Assembly (NCBI GenBank): GCA_000435615.1 | Contig: FR882019.1 | Coordinates: forward strand, 1-8,661 | Direction of reading: 5' to 3' | Source: Firmicutes bacterium CAG:238 | GTDB taxonomy: Bacteria > Bacillota > Clostridia > Peptostreptococcales > Anaerovoracaceae | Length of the DNA: 8,661 bases | Shown: positions 1-6,264 of the stretch, piece after piece | How the letters are laid out: each line of letters begins with the position of its first letter | How positions within the stretch are numbered: the stretch's first letter is position 1 | Made by a program: the position numbers and the translations under genes | The notes under the pieces: generated by a model | What the model was told of the DNA's origin: nothing | The model's database searches: none | What the model saw: the letters and a program-made list of their open reading frames with translations, nothing else

Positions 1-2
1 AC

Positions 3-329
3 GATTATGCCGAGAATTTCTACCACGGCTTTATGGCGGGACTTCTTGTGAACATCGGCGGATACAGCGTGAAATCCAATCGTGAGAGTGGAAACGGAAG
101 CCCCGACATTGTGATGCAGACGGTGCAGATACGCAAAGGGCGCGTGATTCTTTTAGAACTGAAAATAGCGGGCAGCATTGCAGAGATGGAGGCAGCCTGC
201 GACCGCGGGCTTGCACAGATCGAAGAACAGCATTACGCAGAGCCTTTTATAACGGAGGGCTATCCGGAAGTGAAAAAGTATGCACTGAGTTTCTGCAAGA
301 AAGAGTGCATGGTAAAGAAAGCAGAATAG
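3..329 (+). CDS. AAA-ATPase-like / PD-(D/E)XK nuclease-family protein, C-terminal end (5' truncated by window)
   Basis: The frame is open from the left edge and ends at TAG 327-329, giving 108 visible residues. The fragment looks like the C-terminal PD-(D/E)XK module (DUF1703/PDDEXK_9 type) that is usually fused to an N-terminal AAA-ATPase-like domain in Clostridia and Bacteroidetes. Visible signs are an early F-Y-H-G-F-M-A-G-L segment, the metal-binding Asp in GSPDIVM, and the E-x-K pair in ILLELKIA, followed by a helix with a D-R-G-L-A-Q-I-E motif. These residues fit an intact nuclease-like active site, but the biological role of the family is not settled. The methionine at position 33 lies inside the conserved domain and is not the start. 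No U-tract terminator follows; the next promoter begins about 25 nt after the stop. The assignment rests on motif recognition, and the ATPase half lies outside the window. Confidence 0.82.
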   Translation, partial: DYAENFYHGFMAGLLVNIGGYSVKSNRESGNGSPDIVMQTVQIRKGRVILLELKIAGSIAEMEAACDRGLAQIEEQHYAEPFITEGYPEVKKYALSFCKKECMVKKAE

Positions 330-354
330 CGGGGATAAATTGTAAAAAAACATG

Positions 355-383
355 TTGACTCTATGTGTTTTTTGTGATAAACT
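355..383 (+). promoter_or_regulatory. Sigma-A type promoter of the B12-riboswitch transcript
   Basis: TTGACT (355-360) is followed after exactly 17 nt by TAAACT (378-383), and TG at 375-376 forms an extended -10. Initiation would fall near 389-392. This places the riboswitch aptamer about 30 nt into the transcript, which fits a leader-controlled operon. The match was made by eye. Confidence 0.72.
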
Positions 384-417
384 TTGCATAATTTTATAAA
401 AAAGAAAAACAGCAACA

Positions 418-511
418 AGGGTAGCTAACGGATGTGAGGTGAAAGTCCTCCCTGTTTCTCAGCAACTGTAATGCCTGTACAGACAGGACAAGTCAGGAGA
501 CGAGCTATCGC
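418..511 (+). promoter_or_regulatory. Cobalamin (B12) riboswitch aptamer, compact form
   Basis: The conserved cobalamin-riboswitch landmarks occur in order: GAGG-TGAAAGT-CCTC (436-450), GCAACTGTAA (462-471), and the B12 box AAGTCAGGAGACGAGC (490-505). The ends close with a 7-bp helix, GGTAGCT (420-426) with AGCTATC (503-509), including one G-U pair. A short arm CCTGT/ACAGG (474-478 with 483-487) sits between the core and the B12 box. The longer arm with a CTGG...GGGAAGG signature, common in class-I aptamers, is absent, so this is a compact variant about 95 nt long. Known members of this RNA class reduce expression of B12 uptake or synthesis genes when cobalamin binds. The genes downstream therefore probably serve B12 acquisition. 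Confidence 0.88.
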
Positions 512-703
512 TTGGATGTAAACAATTTCTCTGAGGCAGAAGGATACATCGTTGCGAAAAGGTAAGCGGACAAAAGGATTTTCCTGTTACAACGGCAGGA
601 GGATTGCTCGGCGGCACTTTTCGGCTGATATGTGCAAAGCAGCATGGGGAAAATCTCACGTGGGAGAGCTATGTGCGGAAACAGGATGTAGGCGATAGAT
701 GCG
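512..703 (+). other. Long untranslated leader between the aptamer and the terminator
   Basis: About 190 nt with no convincing gene. It appears structured: CGTTG (550-554) can pair with CAACG (590-594) around an inner GTAA/TTAC pair and an AGGA-TTT-TCCT hairpin. A further TCTC/GAGA hairpin encloses ACGTGG near 653-667. GGCAG occurs at 535-539 and 594-598, and either copy could pair with CTGCC in the 5' arm of the terminator (706-710), a possible antiterminator. The heptamer TATGTGC is repeated at 629-635 and 670-676. I cannot assign the segment to a known RNA family. Expression platforms are usually much shorter. Confidence 0.4.
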
Positions 704-732
704 GACTGCCAAAGAGACGGCAGTCTTTTTTT
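704..732 (+). terminator. Rho-independent terminator, probable riboswitch expression platform
   Basis: GACTGCC (704-710), a 7-nt loop (711-717), then a further C and GGCAGTC (719-725), followed by seven T residues (726-732). It lies between the B12 aptamer and the first downstream gene, so it is the natural candidate for the OFF-state terminator. It is the only stem with a U-tract in the leader. Confidence 0.85.
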
Positions 733-751
733 GTATCTTTTCATCCTTTTC

Positions 752-781
752 GGGCGGTGCCGCATCAGGAAGGCATCGCCC
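752..781 (+). promoter_or_regulatory. Hairpin overlapping a Shine-Dalgarno-like sequence and abutting an ATG
   Basis: A 10-bp stem, GGGCGGTGCC (752-761) with GGCATCGCCC (772-781), contains one G-U pair and has a 10-nt loop. AGGAAGG (768-773 or so) lies in the loop and the start of the 3' arm. An in-frame ATG (782) follows the stem directly. There is no U-tract, so it is not an intrinsic terminator. It could block initiation at 782, which would favour the start at 824. Confidence 0.5.
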
Positions 782-823
782 ATGGGGCTTCAGATAAAAA
801 ATGTGTATATAAGAGAGGAAAAC

Positions 824-1228
824 ATGGAGCAGGCACAGCAGCAGGAAATAAAACGCAAAATTAAGGAAAATCCGGAAATGACGGAAGGCGAAAAAGGAAG
901 GGAATTAAAACGGCTGAGCGAGCCATATAAGAAAATGAGCGATGAGGAGCTACTGCAGCTTGTGCGGGACTTCGTCCGGGAATGCGGCAGAGAGCCCACC
1001 CGAAAAGACGTGCTGTATGATCGGGAACTGAAATATCGGTTCGGCCCATGGACGCGTATGCTTGAAAAAGCGGGAACCAGACCGGTCGCGGAACACTATT
1101 TAGAGAGAAAGAAACGGCGGCGTGAAAAACGCGAGCACCATAAGGAATACCGCAGACAGATCCGCGAGCAACAGGCAGCGGAAGCAGCGCAGGCAGAAGA
1201 GACTATGCAGGTAACTGCCGCAGAATAA
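824..1228 (+). CDS. Small basic protein with a homing-endonuclease-associated (HNH_repeat) motif
   Basis: A 134-residue protein from ATG 824, preceded by GAGAGG with a short 5-nt gap. An alternative in-frame ATG at 782 (148 residues) has AGGAAGG upstream, but that site is inside a hairpin. Residues 40-84 carry the pattern D-E-E-L-L-x-L-V-R-x-F ... G-R-E-P-T-R-K-D ... Y-R-F-G-P-W-x-R-M-L-E-K-A-G. This is the helical repeat found beside homing endonucleases (HNH_repeat), thought to bind DNA. There is no HNH catalytic domain. Residues 92-115 are extremely basic (ERKKRRREKREHHK...) and the tail is rich in Ala, Gln and Glu. It has no signal peptide or membrane segment, so it should be cytosolic, possibly a nucleic-acid-binding protein. 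It is the first gene after the riboswitch terminator, 106 nt before the large secreted protein. Its link to B12 is unclear; it may have inserted into the unit. Confidence 0.75.
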   Translation: MEQAQQQEIKRKIKENPEMTEGEKGRELKRLSEPYKKMSDEELLQLVRDFVRECGREPTRKDVLYDRELKYRFGPWTRMLEKAGTRPVAEHYLERKKRRREKREHHKEYRRQIREQQAAEAAQAEETMQVTAAE

Positions 1229-1334
1229 CGGACCACTACACAATCACATAGTGTTTACATAGATGTATCGCGAAAGCTTTCCGATAGCGGCAAGGCTCAA
1301 AGCGAAATATATGAAAAAGGAGAAGAAAATACAT
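1229..1334 (+). other. Intergenic spacer with two small hairpins and the ribosome binding site of the next gene
   Basis: Two weak stem-loops are visible: CACTA/TAGTG (1234-1238 with 1249-1253) and TATCG/CGATA (1266-1270 with 1282-1286, enclosing GAAAGCTTTC). Neither has a U-tract, so transcription probably continues. A TTTACA at 1254-1259 resembles a -35 box, but no -10 box lies at the right distance. AAGGAG at 1317-1322 precedes the ATG at 1335 and supports that start over the in-frame ATGs at 1263 and 1311. Confidence 0.45.
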
Positions 1335-4300
1335 ATGAACACACAAGTAAGTTATTTCAAAAAAGTGCTCGTTGTGCTGATGGCGGTGATGATGGTATTC
1401 ACCATGATGCCGAGCATGGCGTGGGCAGAGAGCGAGAATGCCGTTCAGCCGGTAAATATTTATGTGACACTTGCTTTAGATTCGGACGGTGAAACAAAAG
1501 AATTCGCGAAAGCAAAAGATGGCACGGATATGGCGATGAGAAGCGTGACGGTATCTGATGTAGATAATGACGGAAAACTGACCGCGTATGATGCCATTGC
1601 CTGTATGCAAACGCAGTATGCTCCGGAAGGAAAAGATTGGGCTGTTGATAAAAAAAATGTGCTTACAGAACTCTGGGGCGAAAAAGCACCATTTTTATTG
1701 TACACAAATTTTGTGACACAAATTATCACTTTTAATAAAAACGGAATTAAATCAAACCCAGTTAATTTTTCTATATACGAAAATATGCAACTATATATTT
1801 CGCAAGGACTGTCAACGAATTATCTTACCAGTGAAGAAAAATTAAGCCCTATGTTAAAAAACACTTCTACGATCATTACCTTGAAAGATTCAGAAGTTTT
1901 TATCTATTCAAGAAAGTTTTTAATGAAAACGGCCATACAATTCCAAGCGAGTAAACCCGTAGCAGAAACAAGTGGCGAGATAAGATACAAAAAAATCGGA
2001 AGTGACGAAACAGGAACATTATCGTGTGATGATACCGGAAAGATCACTGTCAAATTCAGTGAAGCGGGTGAATATCTCGTTTATACGAACACAACGAACG
2101 GTGCAGCAGCAATTCTTGTTAAAGTTTTAGAAAAAGCTCCGCAAATTACAAGTTTTGAAATTGCAGACGAATTTGGAAAAAACATTCTTTCTGAAGAAAA
2201 CGGAGAATATGTCATCACATTGGATGAAGACAACGCAAAAGGGAAGATATGGTTAAGTCTGAATTCCGATGCCGCATTAGGCCAGCTTGTTTATGGCCTG
2301 CAGCGAACTGCTGCAAAAAGAGATATTTATCTCGGAACGAATTGTAAAAATAAGGAAATTGAAATCGGAACAGAAGAAGCAATCAAGCTGTACTTGTATG
2401 ATAAGAACATTGGCACAGAGAGCGAACTTACAAAGGCAAGTACAATAGATGTTCGCGTAGAAAAAGCCGCAGTGCTTTCTGACCTGACAACAAGCGGACA
2501 AACGAAAGACGGCAGTAATTTCAAGAGCGGAACTTTGTATGCTTATGTTAAACAGAATGCACAAGACGCAACGATCACACCGCAGGTATCTGGCGAAGGA
2601 TACAGTCTTACGATTGATGGAAAGGAAGCAGAGGCAGGGAAAGCGCATCGTGTATACCTTGATATGAGTTCCGGGGAGAGCATTTCTACTGTCGCGGTTT
2701 CGAAAGAAGGTCGGAGAGACAAAACCTATCAGGTAGCCTTTCTTGCAGCTCCGACAGAAACAACTCCATTCTTTGTGGAAAATTTAAAGAATGACAAAAC
2801 AGAATATGTTGTAAATGATAAAATAAGTCCTTTGAAAGTCTATGCGACAGCGAGCGGAGATGTGGAATATCAATGGTACTCCAGCAATTCCCAGAACGAG
2901 GAGGGGACCGCAATTGAAGGGGCTACGAAAGCCGAGTATACGCCTTCAAACGAAACCGCGAGCGACTTATATTATTACTGCATTGCAACAAATACAGAAA
3001 AAACAGAGGAACAAAACACTGCAAAATCCGAAAAAGCACATGTTGTAGTGTATAACACGCCAGTTATAGATTTTTCATGGGATGTCGGTGAAATCCCTGA
3101 CCTGCCAAACGATATGGCAGACAAGTTCAATGGGAACACCAAAGGATTCTATTATGATAAGGAGACTTCAGATGAAGATATTCTTCCGCTAAAAGTGAAA
3201 GCTGTAATTTCTGAGGATGTGCTTGCGGCAGGAGCAGAGATTGAATACGTTTGGGAGGTGCGAAGAGGTACTTCTGTAGAGACAAGCAGAGGGAACGAAA
3301 CCCAGATGGACATTAACCGTGCGGAAGGTTATACCGGAGGCACGACCTATCGTGTCATGCTTTACGTATCTTTTTTAGACCGCTATTTCACAAGATCTGC
3401 GGAAGGACTGTATGTATATACGGACTTTAAGGCTCATGTTCCGAGCGACATAAGCTGGAGTGGGGATGGCAGCAAGAAAAATCCGTGGCTGCTCACCAAA
3501 ACCGAAGATATTGTGCAGTTACGCGATTATGTAAATGACGGATATGACTTCTTCGGTACATTCTTAAAGTTTGATAATGATATTTCATTACCGAATAATT
3601 GGGTACCGATTGGAAAAAGAATCGATGAAAATGAAGCCAGTATAAAAAAAGGCGCGAATCTTTATGCTTTCTCAGGAACAATAGATGGCAATAATCATCT
3701 GCTGACTGTTCCGGAGGGTGAAAAACCATTGCTTGGTTATGTGCAAGGCGCAGAGGTAAAGAATTTAAATATCCTCGGAAAACGAATTGAAGGCTACGGG
3801 TTGGTCGATAATTTTGCAGGCGTAGGCCTTGTCGGAGATGCGATCATCATTGATAATGTAACCTTAAAAGAGGGAACACAGACGCTGAAGTCAGGACTTA
3901 TCGGCGGTGAAATTACCGAAAACCCTTTCGCAGCAGCAAGTGCAGGTTTTCAGGCGACTATCCGGAACTGCACCGTCGAAAAAGGCGTTGTCATCGGATA
4001 CAGCGGCGAAATGAGCAAGATCGGTTCTTTTGCAGGAGCGCTCCAAGGTACCATTGAGAACTGCACAAGCTATGCGACTGTCAAAGGTAAAAATATGGTC
4101 GGCGGTATCATCGGTACCAGAGATAACGCAATGGGAACTTGCCGCGTTGAAAATTGTCAATTCTACGGCAACGTAACCGGAGAAAAGTATGTCGGCGGGA
4201 TTGTCGGCAGCGGTTATTGGAACGGTACTGCGCCGAACGGAATCAAAATCAGCATCAGCAACTGTAAGAATGCAGGTACTGTAGAGGGAGTGAACCATGT

Positions 4301-6164
4301 TGGCGGCATTCTCGGCGGCGACGCGGGCGTTACGCAGGCATGGAATTTGTATTCTTTCATAGGCAATGTATCAAGCGGCAAGGTTAGCGGCGAGAGCAAT
4401 GTCGGCGCGATCATCGGATATTACAAAGGCTTGAATAAATGGGACAATGTGGCCTACAATTTCTATACCAAGGAATGCGAGGCTGCAAAAGGCATCGGGC
4501 TGATCGAATACATCGATACCAATTATGAAAATCCGACTGTAAGTGAGGGTACGACCTATTTCAACACGCAGGACAGTGTAGCGGGCTGCCCGGAAGGATG
4601 GACGAGAGTCGGCTGTAACCGGACCGATGACCCATTGGGCAAAGACGCAGAGACTTTAACCAAACGGATTGAGGATGCTTCCGTCAATATTTGCTATAAG
4701 ATTGAAGTTGAAGGCAGCTTCAAGGATACATACTATATCGGCGAGAAACTTGACTTGACTGGTGCAGACATCAAGGCAAAATGGACCAATGGCGATGTCA
4801 CCATATTATCTCAGGACGATTTGACGATCACAGGCTATGACAAGTCAAAAAGAGCGGTACAGACCGTTACCCTTTCCTATCAAGGCGTCTCTACCACGAT
4901 TGAAGTGGTCGTTTTGGAACGAGTACAGCCTGGCGACAACGGGATTATTGTTACTTTTACACTTTTAGGCGACAGCCTGCACGATGCGGACGCGGAAGGT
5001 GCAACCAAGCACACATTGTCCGCAGGAAATCTGCAGCCGTGGCTGACGGTCACAAAGACTGTAAAGAAGAATTCGACTGTTTGGGATCTAATGCAGGAAA
5101 TTGAAAGCAACACGCAGAATCCTGTCATTAAATTCAATGCGGAAGGGACACAATATGGAACTTATGTATATTCTGTAACATATAACGGCACTGAGATTGG
5201 CGAATTTGATAACGGTAAAAAATCCGGATGGATGTACACTGTAAATGGTACACATCCAGAAATCACAGTAGGCGCATATTTCTTGAGCAACGGTGATAAG
5301 ATTATTTTCCATTATACGGATGACTATGACAAGGAAGAAGGTTCCGAAAAATGGAACACTCCGGGCGGCGCAGAGGAGGAAGTCAAGGATGTCACAACTG
5401 ACACCAAGGCTGGCACAACAACTGCTCCAACCGAAGTCAAGGTAACCGAAAAGACAAACGCTGACGGCACTAAGACGAAGGTTGCGGATGTTAAGGTTTC
5501 TGCTGAGAATCAGAAAGAAATTTTGAAACAGGCAAAGGCAGGCAAGTCAAACGAAATCATCTTGGTTGTTTCCAGCAAATCCGTTGGCGATGCGACGAAA
5601 GCAGATGTAACGCTTGATAAGAGCTTCATCGACTCCATCGTCAAGGATACGAATGCGAAACTGACAATCAAGACTCCGTTCGGTGATAAGACTTACACGC
5701 AGGAAGAGTTGAAAGCGATGTCCGAAGCAGCAACCGGATCTACCGTAACCGTTGCAATCGAAAAGGCAGCGGAAGAACAGACAGACGATGCTGCAGCGAA
5801 GATGGAAAAAGCAAAATCCATCGTTAAGGATATGAAGCTTGTAGCACGCTCCAGCAAGACAGCGAAGAAGAATATCAAGGCAGTTCTCAAGAATGATGCA
5901 AAGACAAAAGCATCCGTTCAGGAACTGAAAGAGCTTGGCTTCACCGTGAAGTATCGCTTCTATCGCTCCACGAAGAAAGCAGCATCGTATAAGTCCACAG
6001 TGACGAAGAAGGTTGCTTCTTACACGAACACAAGCGGCAAGAAGGGAACGAAATACTTCTATAAAGTTCAGGTAAGAGTTTACGATGAAAACGGTAAACT
6101 CATTGCAAAGACAGCACTCAAGCAGTGCAAATATGCAACCAGAACATGGTCAAAGGCAAAATAG
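1335..6164 (+). CDS. Large secreted mosaic protein with EF-hand loop, Ig-like and cadherin-like domains, GLUG beta-helix and C-terminal DUF4430 (transcobalamin beta-like) domain
   Basis: From ATG 1335 the protein has 1609 residues. The frame is also open from 1263, but AAGGAG and the signal peptide (residues 1-31, K-K then a hydrophobic core, cleavage after A-W-A) mark 1335. Domains by eye: a dockerin-like Ca-binding loop DVDNDGKLTAYD (75-86); beta-sandwich segments (about 215-375); a cadherin-like repeat (about 378-471) ending in K-T-Y-Q-V; an Ig-like domain with YQWYSS and YYYCIATN (about 505-560); a GLUG/pectate-lyase-like beta-helix (about 706-1090) opening with WSGDGSKKNPWLL; a Big_3-type Ig domain (about 1117-1194) with Y-x-x-G-E-K-L-D-L-T-G; DUF4430 (about 1201-1330) with GWMYTVNG and S-N-G-D-K-I-I-F-H-Y; a Lys/Thr/Ala-rich linker; and an Fn3-like end (about 1535-1609). 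DUF4430 resembles the beta domain of intrinsic factor and transcobalamin, which covers bound cobalamin. No LPXTG, SLH or membrane anchor is visible. With the B12 riboswitch upstream and the barrel protein downstream, an extracellular B12-binding role is likely but inferred. The beta-helix may be adhesive. Confidence 0.85.
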   Translation: MNTQVSYFKKVLVVLMAVMMVFTMMPSMAWAESENAVQPVNIYVTLALDSDGETKEFAKAKDGTDMAMRSVTVSDVDNDGKLTAYDAIACMQTQYAPEGKDWAVDKKNVLTELWGEKAPFLLYTNFVTQIITFNKNGIKSNPVNFSIYENMQLYISQGLSTNYLTSEEKLSPMLKNTSTIITLKDSEVFIYSRKFLMKTAIQFQASKPVAETSGEIRYKKIGSDETGTLSCDDTGKITVKFSEAGEYLVYTNTTNGAAAILVKVLEKAPQITSFEIADEFGKNILSEENGEYVITLDEDNAKGKIWLSLNSDAALGQLVYGLQRTAAKRDIYLGTNCKNKEIEIGTEEAIKLYLYDKNIGTESELTKASTIDVRVEKAAVLSDLTTSGQTKDGSNFKSGTLYAYVKQNAQDATITPQVSGEGYSLTIDGKEAEAGKAHRVYLDMSSGESISTVAVSKEGRRDKTYQVAFLAAPTETTPFFVENLKNDKTEYVVNDKISPLKVYATASGDVEYQWYSSNSQNEEGTAIEGATKAEYTPSNETASDLYYYCIATNTEKTEEQNTAKSEKAHVVVYNTPVIDFSWDVGEIPDLPNDMADKFNGNTKGFYYDKETSDEDILPLKVKAVISEDVLAAGAEIEYVWEVRRGTSVETSRGNETQMDINRAEGYTGGTTYRVMLYVSFLDRYFTRSAEGLYVYTDFKAHVPSDISWSGDGSKKNPWLLTKTEDIVQLRDYVNDGYDFFGTFLKFDNDISLPNNWVPIGKRIDENEASIKKGANLYAFSGTIDGNNHLLTVPEGEKPLLGYVQGAEVKNLNILGKRIEGYGLVDNFAGVGLVGDAIIIDNVTLKEGTQTLKSGLIGGEITENPFAAASAGFQATIRNCTVEKGVVIGYSGEMSKIGSFAGALQGTIENCTSYATVKGKNMVGGIIGTRDNAMGTCRVENCQFYGNVTGEKYVGGIVGSGYWNGTAPNGIKISISNCKNAGTVEGVNHVGGILGGDAGVTQAWNLYSFIGNVSSGKVSGESNVGAIIGYYKGLNKWDNVAYNFYTKECEAAKGIGLIEYIDTNYENPTVSEGTTYFNTQDSVAGCPEGWTRVGCNRTDDPLGKDAETLTKRIEDASVNICYKIEVEGSFKDTYYIGEKLDLTGADIKAKWTNGDVTILSQDDLTITGYDKSKRAVQTVTLSYQGVSTTIEVVVLERVQPGDNGIIVTFTLLGDSLHDADAEGATKHTLSAGNLQPWLTVTKTVKKNSTVWDLMQEIESNTQNPVIKFNAEGTQYGTYVYSVTYNGTEIGEFDNGKKSGWMYTVNGTHPEITVGAYFLSNGDKIIFHYTDDYDKEEGSEKWNTPGGAEEEVKDVTTDTKAGTTTAPTEVKVTEKTNADGTKTKVADVKVSAENQKEILKQAKAGKSNEIILVVSSKSVGDATKADVTLDKSFIDSIVKDTNAKLTIKTPFGDKTYTQEELKAMSEAATGSTVTVAIEKAAEEQTDDAAAKMEKAKSIVKDMKLVARSSKTAKKNIKAVLKNDAKTKASVQELKELGFTVKYRFYRSTKKAASYKSTVTKKVASYTNTSGKKGTKYFYKVQVRVYDENGKLIAKTALKQCKYATRTWSKAK
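4050..4418 (+). repeat. Tandem GLUG-type beta-helix repeats inside the large secreted protein
   Basis: Four protein-level repeats follow the pattern I-x-N-C-x-x-x-G-x-V-x-G-x-x-x-V-G-G-I-x-G. Three are 22-codon (66-nt) units at 4050-4115, 4143-4208 and 4251-4316; a degenerate fourth ends at 4418 (VSGESNVGAIIG). They are divergent in DNA and conserved mainly in protein, as expected for rungs of a parallel beta-helix rather than a recent DNA duplication. GLUG repeats are known from bacterial surface and adhesive proteins. Confidence 0.75.
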
Positions 6165-6180
6165 AGACTATCTCTTTTTT
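6163..6180 (+). terminator. Weak terminator-like hairpin at the stop codon of the large gene
   Basis: AGAGA (6163-6167), loop CTA, TCTCT (6171-6175), with a T-run reaching 6180. The stem is only 5 bp and AT-rich, so it would at most cause partial termination or pausing before the barrel gene. Confidence 0.3.
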
Positions 6181-6200
6181 GAAATAACTTGTATGTAAAA

Positions 6201-6243
6201 ACGCAAAGACTCATCGGGAAAACTCCCCGGTGGGTTTTCGCGT
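6201..6243 (+). promoter_or_regulatory. Long imperfect intercistronic stem-loop
   Basis: An 18-position stem pairs 6201-6218 with 6226-6243 around a 7-nt loop, with one A-C mismatch and three G-U pairs; the apical CATCGGG/CCCGGTG helix is strongest. It ends 7 nt before the AGGAG of the next gene. It could protect or process the mRNA or attenuate transcription. The stretch GGGTTTT also allows it to act as a poor terminator. Confidence 0.5.
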
Positions 6244-6250
6244 ATCTAAA

Positions 6251-6255
6251 AGGAG
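6251..6255 (+). promoter_or_regulatory. Ribosome binding site AGGAG that fixes the start of the barrel gene
   Basis: AGGAG lies 9 nt before ATG 6265. It closely matches the purine-rich site of the upstream gene and leads into a textbook signal peptide. It shows that translation begins at 6265, in a frame different from the long downstream frame. Confidence 0.8.
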
Positions 6256-6264
6256 TAAACGTAT

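Noticed and set aside
640..680. Possible group II intron domain V (GGGGAAAATCTCACGTGG resembles its GAAA...CACGT core)
   Set aside because: The basal helix of domain V cannot be formed with the flanking bases, the catalytic triad pairing is missing, and there is no reverse transcriptase or 5' intron boundary nearby.
604..864. Plus-strand open frame of 86 codons in the leader
   Set aside because: It runs straight through the intrinsic terminator, has no convincing ribosome binding site, and its composition looks like translated RNA structure.
1254..1286. Possible separate promoter or second riboswitch (cyclic-di-GMP-like) before the large gene
   Set aside because: TTTACA has no -10 partner at a suitable distance, and the expected conserved riboswitch core is not present.
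1263..1334. Upstream in-frame starts (1263 and 1311) for the large secreted protein
   Set aside because: They lack a good ribosome binding site, and the added residues would put a charged extension before a standard signal peptide. AAGGAG at 1317-1322 serves the ATG at 1335.
4050..4418. Regularly spaced repeats as a possible CRISPR array or recent tandem duplication
   Set aside because: The repeats are in-frame, divergent at the DNA level and conserved as GLUG protein motifs.
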